Shown here: positions 1-6,173 of the stretch, piece after piece | Layout: every line of letters starts with the position of its first letter | Numbering within the stretch: position 1 is the stretch's first letter | NCBI GenBank assembly: GCA_030830415.1 | Contig: JAURNB010000061.1 | Span: 1 to 8,586, forward strand | Source of the DNA: Acidimicrobiales bacterium | Lineage (GTDB): Bacteria; Actinomycetota; Acidimicrobiia; Acidimicrobiales; Ilumatobacteraceae | Length of the DNA: 8,586 nucleotides | Direction: 5' to 3' | Made by a program: the position numbers and the translations under genes | Notes under the pieces: generated by a model | What the model saw: the letters and a program-made list of their open reading frames with translations, nothing else | What the model was told of the DNA's origin: nothing | Database searches by the model: none

Positions 1-32
1 ATGCCGTGCGCGACCTCTTTCATCTTCACTGA
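1..32 (+). CDS. hemA: Glutamyl-tRNA reductase, C-terminal tail only (partial)
   Basis: In frame 3 the first bases read AVRDLFHLH and then stop at TGA 30-32. A terminal A-[VL]-R-[ED]-LF-x-L peptide is how many glutamyl-tRNA reductases end, and hemA is the usual gene just before hemC in C5-pathway operons. HemA would reduce glutamyl-tRNA to glutamate-1-semialdehyde, the substrate of HemL encoded downstream. Only about ten codons are inside the window, so the call rests on a short peptide plus gene order. The alternative is that this is unrelated DNA or an N-terminal extension of hemC, whose frame is also open here. Confidence 0.45.
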   Translation, partial: AVRDLFHLH

Positions 33-42
33 TGAACATGAG

Positions 43-939
43 ATGCCAGTGACACAAAAGATTCTCCGAATTGCAACTCGGCCCAGCCCACAGGCCCGTA
101 CGCAAGCACAATATGTTGCCGACTCAATTACGCGTGAGAACCCTGAAGTTGAGTGCAAATTAGTTTTTGTGGAAAGCACGGGCGATCAGCGTGCCGATGT
201 TCCACTTCACCAGATGGCTGGTCAAGGTATTTTTGTCAAGGAAATTCAGCGAGCGGTACTCGATGGGCGTGCCGATATTGCAGTGCACTCAGCAAAAGAT
301 CTTCCCACCATTACGGAATACGGTTTAGAGATTGGTGCATGGTGCACGCGACGCGACGCACGCGATGCACTCATCGGGAACTCTCTCCAGCAACTGGAGC
401 AAGGAGCAACTATTGCAACAGGGTCGGTGCGCCGGCGTGCGCAGTTGCGAGCACTGCGCCCCGATCTTCAATTTGTTGAGTTGCGCGGCAATATTGGCAC
501 GCGGTTAGAAAAGGTACCTGATGGTGGCGCAGTGGTGATGGCAGTTGCAGCTCTTGAAGTGCTGGGCCTCACAGAGAAAATCACTGAAGTTCTTGACCCA
601 GAGTTTTTCGTACCCATGGTGGGCCAAGGTTGTGTTGCTGTGGAACATCGATTCGGTGATTTAGAAACACAAAAGATTGTCCAGTCAATTGATCACAAGG
701 CAACGCGCTACGCAGTAGAAATTGAACGTGCTTTTTTGGGTGTTTTGGGCAGTGGCTGTTCGTTGCCCGTTGGTGCTTACGTGAACAATCAGAACGTTCT
801 CACTACCTTCTTAGCCTCAGATGACACCGCGCAAGCTCGTTCAATTTCTATGCAAGCTGAAGTTTCAGATGAAGAAAATGCAACGCTTATTGCTGCTCAA
901 CTAGCTCGCACTTCGCGCGAGCAAATGGGAAGGCGTTAG
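43..939 (+). CDS. hemC: Hydroxymethylbilane synthase (porphobilinogen deaminase)
   Basis: A cytosolic enzyme that joins four porphobilinogen molecules head to tail into hydroxymethylbilane. Counting from ATG 43 (298 aa, normal family length), the visible signatures are: RIATRPSP near residue 9; the VHSAKDLP loop with catalytic Asp at about 86 (E. coli Asp84); GSVRRRAQLR and RGNIGTRLEK, which supply substrate-binding arginines; and LGSGCSLPVG with the cysteine (TGT at 757-759, residue 239) that carries the dipyrromethane cofactor. The start at 43 is preferred because homologues begin just before the K-I-L-R-I-A-T-R strand, and it lies 10 bp after the probable hemA stop. The frame is also open back to ATG 1, giving 312 aa, but those extra residues overlap the hemA tail. 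The first helix reads QARTQ where many family members have LALWQ, a mild divergence. hemD begins 4 bp downstream, so translation is probably coupled. Confidence 0.95.
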   Translation: MPVTQKILRIATRPSPQARTQAQYVADSITRENPEVECKLVFVESTGDQRADVPLHQMAGQGIFVKEIQRAVLDGRADIAVHSAKDLPTITEYGLEIGAWCTRRDARDALIGNSLQQLEQGATIATGSVRRRAQLRALRPDLQFVELRGNIGTRLEKVPDGGAVVMAVAALEVLGLTEKITEVLDPEFFVPMVGQGCVAVEHRFGDLETQKIVQSIDHKATRYAVEIERAFLGVLGSGCSLPVGAYVNNQNVLTTFLASDDTAQARSISMQAEVSDEENATLIAAQLARTSREQMGRR

Positions 940-943
940 AAGA

Positions 944-1702
944 GTGGCTTCATTGCCGTTAAGTGGTCGGCAAATTGTGGTGACACGTGCTTTAGAACAA
1001 GCTGGTCCAATAGTTGAAGTGTTGAGTGCTGCTGGTGCCAACGTAATTTCTTTGCCGCTCATTGAAATTATTGAACCTCCCGATGGAGGTGCAGCACGCG
1101 ATGCAGAGCTCGCAAATATTGGTAGTTATGAGTGGCTGGTGGTGAGTTCCCCTAATGGTGCACGTCGAGTAGTTGCTGTACTCCAAGAAGCAGTCAAGAA
1201 CGCCACACGCATTCCACACATCGCCGTTCTGGGAAACGGCACCCGAGAAGTAGTTGAAGGGGTTGCGGGAATCAAAGTTGATGTGCAGGCCGAAGTTCCT
1301 AGTGGCGTAGGACTCGTGCAGAGCTTTCCCATGCATGCAAATGGATCTCCAGAAAAGAGGGTGCTTCTTGTGCAGGGTGAAGGTGCCGACCTCACCGTTG
1401 TTTCCGGACTCATTGAAAAGGGCTGGGACGTAACACGAGTAAATGCATATCGCACTGCTCATTGTGTTCCTCCATCTGAGATACGAGCAGAGATAGAGCA
1501 GGGTGACGCTGTTGTCTTCGCCTCTGGCAGTGCCGCACGAAGTTGGGTATCGGCTTTAGGAACTGAATTCCGAGGAAAAGTTGTTGTCATCGGGCCTGTG
1601 ACACAGAAAGTTGCTGCGTCACTTGGCCTTGAGGTTCATGCAGTGGCAGAAGTACCTACTCCTGAGGGTATTTGCGCGGCCCTCGTTGTGCTTTTTGCAT
1701 AA
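944..1702 (+). CDS. hemD: Uroporphyrinogen-III synthase
   Basis: Converts linear hydroxymethylbilane into uroporphyrinogen III by inverting ring D and closing the macrocycle. HemD families are poorly conserved, so the call rests on the two-lobed pattern and on position after hemC. Landmarks are: an N-terminal strand IVVTRALEQAG (residues 11-21); WLVVSSPNGARRV (64-76), the usual W-[LV]-x-[FV]-[TS]-S-x-N-G motif; LLVQGEGADLTVVSGLIEKG (141-160), equal to the R/QG-x-x-A-x-x-x-L-x-x-x-L region; VNAYRT; DAVVFASGSAARSW (188-201); and VVVIGPVTQKVAASLGLEV with a following P-T-P-E-G-I. Length is 252 aa, typical for a stand-alone enzyme, and there is no fused uroporphyrinogen methyltransferase. The start is GTG 944, with GGGAAGG at 927-933 about 10 nt upstream inside the end of hemC. 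Confidence 0.9.
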   Translation: MASLPLSGRQIVVTRALEQAGPIVEVLSAAGANVISLPLIEIIEPPDGGAARDAELANIGSYEWLVVSSPNGARRVVAVLQEAVKNATRIPHIAVLGNGTREVVEGVAGIKVDVQAEVPSGVGLVQSFPMHANGSPEKRVLLVQGEGADLTVVSGLIEKGWDVTRVNAYRTAHCVPPSEIRAEIEQGDAVVFASGSAARSWVSALGTEFRGKVVVIGPVTQKVAASLGLEVHAVAEVPTPEGICAALVVLFA

Positions 1703-1723
1703 CAACCTCCATAACATTCGGTT

Positions 1724-2704
1724 GTGGCATTTCCCCTATCGCGCCCCCGTCGACTTCGTACATCTTTCGCTATGAGAGAGCTCGTTGCTGAAACACGTTT
1801 GCATACCAGCAATTTTGTTGCACCACTTTTTGTGAAGGAAGGAATTTCTTCACCTCAACCCATCGCCTCACTTCCTGGGGTAGTGCAGCACTCTTTAGAT
1901 TCACTAGAACAAGAAGTGCAAGAACTTGCAGAGCTTGGTGTGCGAGGCGTCATTCTTTTCGGAGTACCCGAAAAAAAAGATGATGTGGGTTCTGGTGCAT
2001 TTGACCCGCAAGGAATTGTGCAAGTTGCCTTGCAGCGTTTAGCAAAAACTGTTGGCAGCGAAGTAGTGCTCATGGCCGACCTGTGCGTCGATGAGTACAC
2101 CAGTCACGGGCACTGTGGCATCGTCGGAAAAAATGGCGATGTCGACAACGATTTAACACTCGACATCTATGCAAAAATCGCAGTGGCACAAGCAAGCGCC
2201 GGAGCACAAGTTGTTGCGCCGAGCGGGATGATGGACGGGCAAGTGGGTGTCATCCGACAAGCGCTCGATGCTCACGGGTTTCACGAAGTTTCCATCATGG
2301 CGTACTCGGCGAAGTACGCATCGGGCTTATATGGCCCATTTCGCGATGCAGTTGATGTCAGCATTGCCAACGGGGGCAATCGCAAGGGTTATCAGCAAGA
2401 TTTTCGTAATGCGCGGGAATCACTCGTTGAGGTACAAGCCGACATCGACCAAGGTGCCGACATTGTGATGGTCAAGCCGGCAGTTTCATATCTCGATGTC
2501 ATCGCTGCTGTGCGCGCAATGACGCACTTGCCTATTGCGGCGTATCACGTGAGTGGTGAATACGCCATGGTCAAAGCCGCCGCCGCGAATGGTTGGATCG
2601 ATCACGACACCGTGGCGCTCGAACAACTCACTGCCATCCGCCGTGCCGGAGCAGACATTATTCTCACGTACTTCACTCGTTGGTTTGCAGAGAACAATGG
2701 CTGA
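1724..2704 (+). CDS. hemB: Delta-aminolevulinic acid dehydratase (porphobilinogen synthase)
   Basis: Condenses two 5-aminolevulinate molecules to porphobilinogen, as a homo-octamer in the cytosol. The 326-aa product is full length. Schiff-base lysines are seen at Lys197 in MAYSAKYAS and Lys251 in VMVKPAVSYLDV, and HVSGEYAMVKAAAANGW follows near 275-291. The metal loop, residues 119-132, reads DLCVDEYTSHGHCG. It keeps the first and third cysteines of the three-cysteine zinc site (Cys121, Cys131) but has Asp123 in place of the middle one, so it is intermediate between the zinc and magnesium classes. GPFRDA near 204-209 and NGGNRKGYQ near 216-224 belong to the substrate region. The start is GTG 1724, giving the familiar N-terminal RPRRLRTSFAMRELVAET. 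No clear Shine-Dalgarno is visible; hemD ends 21 bp upstream. Confidence 0.96.
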   Translation: MAFPLSRPRRLRTSFAMRELVAETRLHTSNFVAPLFVKEGISSPQPIASLPGVVQHSLDSLEQEVQELAELGVRGVILFGVPEKKDDVGSGAFDPQGIVQVALQRLAKTVGSEVVLMADLCVDEYTSHGHCGIVGKNGDVDNDLTLDIYAKIAVAQASAGAQVVAPSGMMDGQVGVIRQALDAHGFHEVSIMAYSAKYASGLYGPFRDAVDVSIANGGNRKGYQQDFRNARESLVEVQADIDQGADIVMVKPAVSYLDVIAAVRAMTHLPIAAYHVSGEYAMVKAAAANGWIDHDTVALEQLTAIRRAGADIILTYFTRWFAENNG

Positions 2705-2763
2705 TATGACAATCACTTCACCACAGGCCATTCCCTATTGCGATGAAACCGCATGTATTGCTG

Positions 2764-2785
2764 CACAATGTGTACCCACACTGTG
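2764..2785. repeat. Pair of CACAnTGTG palindromes between hemB and hemL
   Basis: CACAATGTG at 2764-2772 and CACACTGTG at 2777-2785 are each perfect 4+1+4 inverted repeats. Their centres are 13 bp apart, and they lie just ahead of the preferred hemL GTG start at 2799. The arrangement could be an operator or an RNA structure near the hemL ribosome binding site. If hemL starts at ATG 2706 the same bases are coding and the symmetry may be chance. Confidence 0.3.
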
Positions 2786-2798
2786 TGTAGGTAAAGGA

Positions 2799-4076
2799 GT
2801 GCCAAGTAATGAAAAACTCTATGCGCGCTCAAGTGATGTCATTCCCGGAGGAGTGAATAGTTCCATACGTGCGTTCAAGTCGGTAGGTGGTTCGCCCTAC
2901 ATCGTTGCACGCGGAAATGGTGCTCACATTTGGGATGTTGAAGGCAAGAAGTACGTCGACCTTGTACAGAGCTACGGAGCAATTATTCTTGGCCATGCAC
3001 ATCCTGCGGTCACTGCGGCAATTCAACAAGCAGCAACAGACGGCACGTCTTATGGTGCACCGACGCCACGCGAGATGAAACTTGCCGAAACAATTAGTTC
3101 TCGAGTGGCTAGTTGCGAGCAAGTACGACTCATGAACAGTGGAACCGAAGCCACTAGTACGGCAGTACGTCTTGCGCGTGGCGCAACTGGCAGAAAAGTC
3201 ATTGTTACTTTTGCTGGAAACTTTCATGGTGCAACAGATGCATTATTGGTTGCTGGTGGAAGCGGCATCGCAACACTTGGCTTGCCAGGAACTGCTGGTG
3301 TTCCCGATGAAGCAGTAGCAAATACCATGGTGGCTCCATACAACGTGGTGCCGCGACTCACAAACGATGTTGCAGCCGTCATTGTTGAGCCAGTGGCTGC
3401 AAACATGGGCGTTGTTGCGCCCGCTCCTGGGTTTCTTGAAGGCCTTCGGCAAGAATGCGATCGCGTTGGCGCACTCCTCATTTTCGATGAAGTCATTACT
3501 GGTTTTCGTTTAGGAAGAGGTGGTGCACAAGCAAAGTTCGATGTGCGCCCCGATCTCACCTGCTTTGGAAAAGTCATTGGTGGTGGTCTTCCTATTGGCG
3601 CAGTGGGCGGCCGACGCGACATCATGTCGGTGCTGACGCCTAATGGAAAAGTTTTTCATGCGGGAACACTCGCGGGAAACCCACTTGCAACTGCAGCTGG
3701 TCTTGCAGCGTTAAACGAACTCACCGACGACGTATATATGGAAATCTCAGCACGTGCCCGCCACGGTGCTTCGCTGTTGCGCGATATCTGTTCTGCTGCA
3801 GGAATTAATGCTCATTTCCCCGTGGTGGGAACGCTTGTGGGTATGTACATCGGAAAAAATGGTGATGCATCGCAACAGCTTCCTCACAATTTCGATGAGG
3901 CGAAGACAACCGACGAGAAAATGTATGCACAGTTGTTTCATGCAATGTTAAAAGAAGGTGTTGCAATGGCACCTGGTGCTTATGAAGCAATATTTTTTGG
4001 TTTAGCGCATACCGACGAAGTTTTTGCAGAGTTGGCGCGAGCAGCCGAGCGTGCAGTGGCGCAAGTTCAACACTAG
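2799..4076 (+). CDS. hemL: Glutamate-1-semialdehyde 2,1-aminomutase
   Basis: A PLP enzyme of the class-III aminotransferase fold that isomerises glutamate-1-semialdehyde to 5-aminolevulinate, the second step of the C5 route. Seen in order: LYARSSDVIPGGVNSSIRAF, the family N-terminus; SYGAIILGHAHPAV; NSGTEATSTAVRLARGATG, the PLP phosphate region; LIFDEVITGFRLGRGG with the PLP-N1 aspartate; FGKVIGGGLPIGAVGGRRD with the Schiff-base lysine at codon 3570-3572 (Lys258, near E. coli Lys265); HAGTLAGNPLATAAGLAAL; and GVAMAPGAYEAIFFGLAHTD. The segment FAGNFHGATDALLV departs from the usual GCYHGH-x-D form. Start choice is open. GTG 2799 gives the usual length of about 425 aa, with AGG at 2789-2791 upstream. 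ATG 2706 lies 1 bp after the hemB stop and would add 31 residues containing four cysteines. ATG 2697 is also in frame. I favour 2799. Confidence 0.94.
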   Translation: MPSNEKLYARSSDVIPGGVNSSIRAFKSVGGSPYIVARGNGAHIWDVEGKKYVDLVQSYGAIILGHAHPAVTAAIQQAATDGTSYGAPTPREMKLAETISSRVASCEQVRLMNSGTEATSTAVRLARGATGRKVIVTFAGNFHGATDALLVAGGSGIATLGLPGTAGVPDEAVANTMVAPYNVVPRLTNDVAAVIVEPVAANMGVVAPAPGFLEGLRQECDRVGALLIFDEVITGFRLGRGGAQAKFDVRPDLTCFGKVIGGGLPIGAVGGRRDIMSVLTPNGKVFHAGTLAGNPLATAAGLAALNELTDDVYMEISARARHGASLLRDICSAAGINAHFPVVGTLVGMYIGKNGDASQQLPHNFDEAKTTDEKMYAQLFHAMLKEGVAMAPGAYEAIFFGLAHTDEVFAELARAAERAVAQVQH

Positions 4077-4085
4077 GAAGTGTTC

Positions 4086-4691
4086 ATGCGGAATTTTTTG
4101 AGTGCAAGGTTCGCAGCAGCATTAGGAATTCCCATTGTTGTTGCATTTCTCATTTATGCAGTGCTCATGAACTCTGGTTCGTCTTCACAATCAGCGAGCA
4201 AAGTTGTTCACTTTGTGAACTACACCGCGTCGGTGAATACCGTTCAAGCTGAAAGCGGTTGGTCAGTTGTGCAGGGAACTTCACGCTCAACTGCTCGGTT
4301 GGCGCTTGATGATGCACGAACGGTCTTTATCGCCGAAGGAACTCCCGGTGAAATTGCCTGCACCGATTTTTCCGCGCCGAATGCTTGCGTGTTGATAGCA
4401 GAGTTGCTGGGTGACGCTGTGGTGTGGTTCGCTCTTACTCCTGCAACGAGTGAGACATTGCTCACTCGACTCGCGTTACCGCCGGTTGTTGACATGCTGA
4501 ATGGTGGAGACTTTGCAGTCTTGAGTAACGGTTGGGTCATTCCACTTGCAACACCAACGAAGCGATCATGTTCAACACCAACTGTTTCGTTGCGCGAGTT
4601 CATCAACAAATTCACAAGCAACATGAATGTGTCACTGAACCTGTCGGCAGATCACATTGATGTGGTGACATGCACCAGCGAAGGAAACTAA
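4086..4691 (+). CDS. Hypothetical membrane-anchored extracytoplasmic protein
   Basis: I do not recognise this 201-aa protein. It has a short basic N-terminus (MRNFLSAR), then one hydrophobic helix at about residues 10-29 (AALGIPIVVAFLIYAVLMNS). A Ser-rich stretch and a roughly 165-residue soluble domain follow. This is the layout of a signal-anchor protein facing outward. Four cysteines (92, 101, 162, 196) all lie in the outer domain and could form two disulfides. No heme motif, catalytic motif or repeat is visible. ATG 4086 is chosen because GGAAG at 4076-4080 sits 5 nt before it; GTG 4080 would add two residues. It begins just after hemL and is probably its co-transcribed last gene, so a link to heme metabolism is possible but unproven. 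Its stop is only 3 bp from the convergent cytochrome c stop. Confidence 0.75.
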   Translation: MRNFLSARFAAALGIPIVVAFLIYAVLMNSGSSSQSASKVVHFVNYTASVNTVQAESGWSVVQGTSRSTARLALDDARTVFIAEGTPGEIACTDFSAPNACVLIAELLGDAVVWFALTPATSETLLTRLALPPVVDMLNGGDFAVLSNGWVIPLATPTKRSCSTPTVSLREFINKFTSNMNVSLNLSADHIDVVTCTSEGN

Positions 4692-4694
4692 CTA

Positions 4695-5519
4695 TTACTT
4701 AGCTGTAGATGCACGAGGCTTCGTGCCAACTTCGTTTGGCTTTTCCTTCAGCATCGAGAAGTCTTGAGCAATGGTGTCGAATGAAGTACCACCCGTTTCC
4801 AGAGCCTTAAAGATTTCTGATTCAGGCGAACACCAGGTTTCGTATTCTTCGGCCCACTGTTCACTCTTTGGGTCAGCTCCACTCACGCCGTAGCGAACGT
4901 GGCACACAACGCCAAGAATCTCTGCTTGAGACAGCCCGCCACCGTAGGTTTCGCCTTGTTGGGGCATGGGGTTGCCGTTGTACGACAGGGGAGCGTGGGC
5001 TCCACCCTCTCGCTTGAGGTCGCCGTATTGCTTGATTCCCGCAGAAACATAGGCCTGGCTGCCGGTGTAGACGAAGTTCAGCATGTCTTCAATGTGCGGG
5101 AAGGTCTTCAAAACCTCTCCTTGGTGCAAGATCCGGCCGGCGCCGCCTTGACCTGCAGCACCGTGACATCCGGCACACCCACCGTACACTTCGCTACCAA
5201 TAGCAAGGGGACCCTCAACAACCTCGGCCTGAGGCTTCACGGCGTATGCATAAAGGAAGGCCCACAGGGGCAGCAAACTCAATGTTGCCATTGCCCAAAA
5301 TGGGATTTTTTTACGACTTTTGGCCGCGGCAACGCGCGGCGTATCGGGCTTGGCCACGACAACAGAAGGCTCATTTTTCACGGCTTTAGCGGGTGCAGCT
5401 GCTTTTTGAACCGCAGGAACGTTCTCTCCTGATGCGCCGGCAGACTCGCCACTCGAGGCGCTATCGCCAGACTTGCGATCACGAGAGCGCTTGAGGAGGT
5501 GTTCAGGAATCTCAGTCAC
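4695..5519 (-). CDS. Membrane-anchored monoheme cytochrome c with PEHLL-type N-terminal tag
   Basis: A 274-aa electron carrier, probably the cytochrome c partner of the quinol oxidoreductase encoded divergently. From the N-terminus: the peptide MTEIPEHLLKR, shared with the cytochrome b C-terminal subunit encoded at 7399; a low-complexity Ser/Ala/Gly/Lys linker (about 17-60); basic residues KSRKK and a single TM helix at about 72-94; then an outer domain with CAGCH at residues 115-119, the covalent heme c site with His119 as ligand. The likely distal ligand is Met185 in NGNPMPQQG. Two further cysteines (206, 230) could form a disulfide. Cys206-His207 is not a CxxCH site. The topology puts the N-terminal tag and linker in the cytoplasm and the heme outside. 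The start is GTG at 5519-5517. No Shine-Dalgarno is visible and a -10-like TATCGT lies 7 nt upstream, so the mRNA is probably leaderless. Confidence 0.88.
   Translation of the reverse strand: MTEIPEHLLKRSRDRKSGDSASSGESAGASGENVPAVQKAAAPAKAVKNEPSVVVAKPDTPRVAAAKSRKKIPFWAMATLSLLPLWAFLYAYAVKPQAEVVEGPLAIGSEVYGGCAGCHGAAGQGGAGRILHQGEVLKTFPHIEDMLNFVYTGSQAYVSAGIKQYGDLKREGGAHAPLSYNGNPMPQQGETYGGGLSQAEILGVVCHVRYGVSGADPKSEQWAEEYETWCSPESEIFKALETGGTSFDTIAQDFSMLKEKPNEVGTKPRASTAK
4725..4748 (+). terminator. Possible rho-independent terminator of the heme operon
   Basis: GCCAA (4725-4729) and TTGGC (4736-4740) form a 5-bp stem with a 6-nt loop, followed by TTTTCCTT. This lies about 35 bp past the last + strand gene and inside the 3' end of the convergent cytochrome c gene. 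A second perfect stem, GCACGA/TCGTGC at 4711-4726, overlaps it by two bases, so the two hairpins exclude each other. The stem is short and the T-tract is broken, so the call is weak. Confidence 0.3.
5472..5510 (-). repeat. PEHLL tag in cytochrome c
   Basis: Encodes IPEHLLKRSRDRK directly after Met-Thr-Glu at the N-terminus of the membrane-anchored cytochrome c, ahead of a low-complexity linker and the TM anchor. It is the same module as the two copies in the subunit-IV-like protein. Confidence 0.8.
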
Positions 5520-5532
5520 ACGGGATACGATA
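5520..5532 (-). promoter_or_regulatory. Probable leaderless promoter (-10) of the cytochrome c gene
   Basis: On the minus strand TATCGT (5532 to 5527) matches the actinobacterial TANNNT -10 form. It is followed by 7 nt and then the GTG start, so transcription could begin at or next to the start codon. The lack of any Shine-Dalgarno in this region agrees. No good -35 hexamer is seen at about 5550-5555, where the Fur-like palindrome lies instead. Confidence 0.4.
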
Positions 5533-5539
5533 GAGGAAA

Positions 5540-5568
5540 TTCACCGCTAAATGAGAATCATTGGTGAA
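5540..5568. promoter_or_regulatory. Fur-family-like operator, nested palindrome
   Basis: The core AATGAGAATCATT at 5550-5562 is a perfect AATGA/TCATT inverted repeat. It differs by one base from the central 13 bp of the classical Fur box (AATGATAATCATT). It is flanked by an outer inverted repeat, TTCACC (5540-5545) and GGTGAA (5563-5568). It lies where the -35 of the divergent cytochrome c promoter should be, a good place for a repressor. Iron or zinc control of a heme- and Fe-S-rich complex would be sensible. Matching is by eye, and the outer bases of the 19-bp Fur consensus are not conserved. Confidence 0.4.
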
Positions 5569-5688
5569 GAACGTGCAAAAAAGAAAACTACTCAACTCCA
5601 GCGAAATGCTGTTCTTGGCCACAGCCGTGACTAATGTTTCCACGGAAGTTTCCTGCTCCTGCAACCCCTGAAAGGCAACCTGAGATCC

Positions 5689-6165
5689 ATGCTGGCAATC
5701 GATGTTCTCAAATGGCCGGGCGTTAACCAGGCATTTATTTTCTCCTTTTTCATCACTCTTGCTCTTGCGCTCGTCATTATTCCCTTTGGCAAACGTCGTA
5801 AGCCCGGAACACCTGTTTCCTGGGGTGAAGCAATGGTCGGATCCCTGTATGTCTTTGGCGTCATGTTTTTGGCGTATGGAGTGGTGCCTCACCAATGGAT
5901 CGACCATGCCGACAAAAACCTTGGTTGGCGCAAAGATAAAATTCTGAACGGTCCTTTTGACATTTTGAAGCCAAAAGCACTGGGTGGAAACTTCCCTTTC
6001 ACGCTGTCTTATGAAGCATTGCGCGACATCATCGCGGTTGCTATTCACGGTGTTTACATTGGCGTCATGGTGTTTTTGTTCATTTGGTGGCAAAAGCGCG
6101 GCAAAGAAGCAACAAAAGAACTTGAAACTTCAACCTACGGGCGTCCGCTCGTACGGAAGTCATAG
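5689..6165 (+). CDS. Uncharacterised 3-TM protein of the cytochrome bc operon
   Basis: The family is unknown to me. The 158-aa product has three predicted membrane helices, at about 13-33 (NQAFIFSFFITLALALVIIP), 46-66 (EAMVGSLYVFGVMFLAYGVV) and 111-134 (ALRDIIAVAIHGVYIGVMVF). Between TM2 and TM3 is a polar loop of about 45 residues beginning VPHQWIDHADKNLGWRKDKI. It has His68 and His73, a further His120 lies in TM3, and there are several tryptophans. The C-terminal tail is basic. The gene is the first of the operon that encodes a ferredoxin, two cytochrome b parts and a Rieske-like protein, and the next start is 9 bp after its stop. It is therefore probably an accessory or anchoring subunit, perhaps the membrane partner of the ferredoxin. 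Start ATG 5689 has AAAGG at 5671-5675, somewhat far upstream. The histidines could bind a cofactor but none is demonstrated. Confidence 0.8.
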   Translation: MLAIDVLKWPGVNQAFIFSFFITLALALVIIPFGKRRKPGTPVSWGEAMVGSLYVFGVMFLAYGVVPHQWIDHADKNLGWRKDKILNGPFDILKPKALGGNFPFTLSYEALRDIIAVAIHGVYIGVMVFLFIWWQKRGKEATKELETSTYGRPLVRKS

Positions 6166-6173
6166 GAGGGCTT

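Noticed and set aside
992..1462. 156-codon open frame on the minus strand inside hemD
   Set aside because: It lies wholly within a well-supported gene, has no ribosome site, and its translation is Cys/Asn/Thr-rich with no domain-like pattern. It is a shadow frame.
1971..1978. Run of eight A in hemB as a programmed slippage site
   Set aside because: The frame reads normally through it (PEKKDD), the protein is full length, and no alternative product or stimulatory structure is seen.
2553..2696. Upstream extension of the hemL frame into hemB
   Set aside because: It overlaps the conserved C-terminus of hemB in another frame and its translation resembles no HemL N-terminus.
4899..5432. 177-codon + strand frame opposite the cytochrome c gene
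   Set aside because: The minus strand clearly encodes a CxxCH cytochrome with a membrane anchor. The plus frame has no recognisable features.
5551..5634. 27-codon open frame (MRIIGEERAKKK...) in the divergent region, a possible leader peptide
   Set aside because: Its GAGG is about 14 nt upstream, too far, and its start overlaps the Fur-like palindrome. No conservation can be shown from one sequence.
5615..5637. TTGGCC and TAATGT as a promoter for the 3-TM protein and bc operon
   Set aside because: The spacer is only 11 bp. TAATGT alone could be a -10, but there is no matching -35, so no promoter is called.
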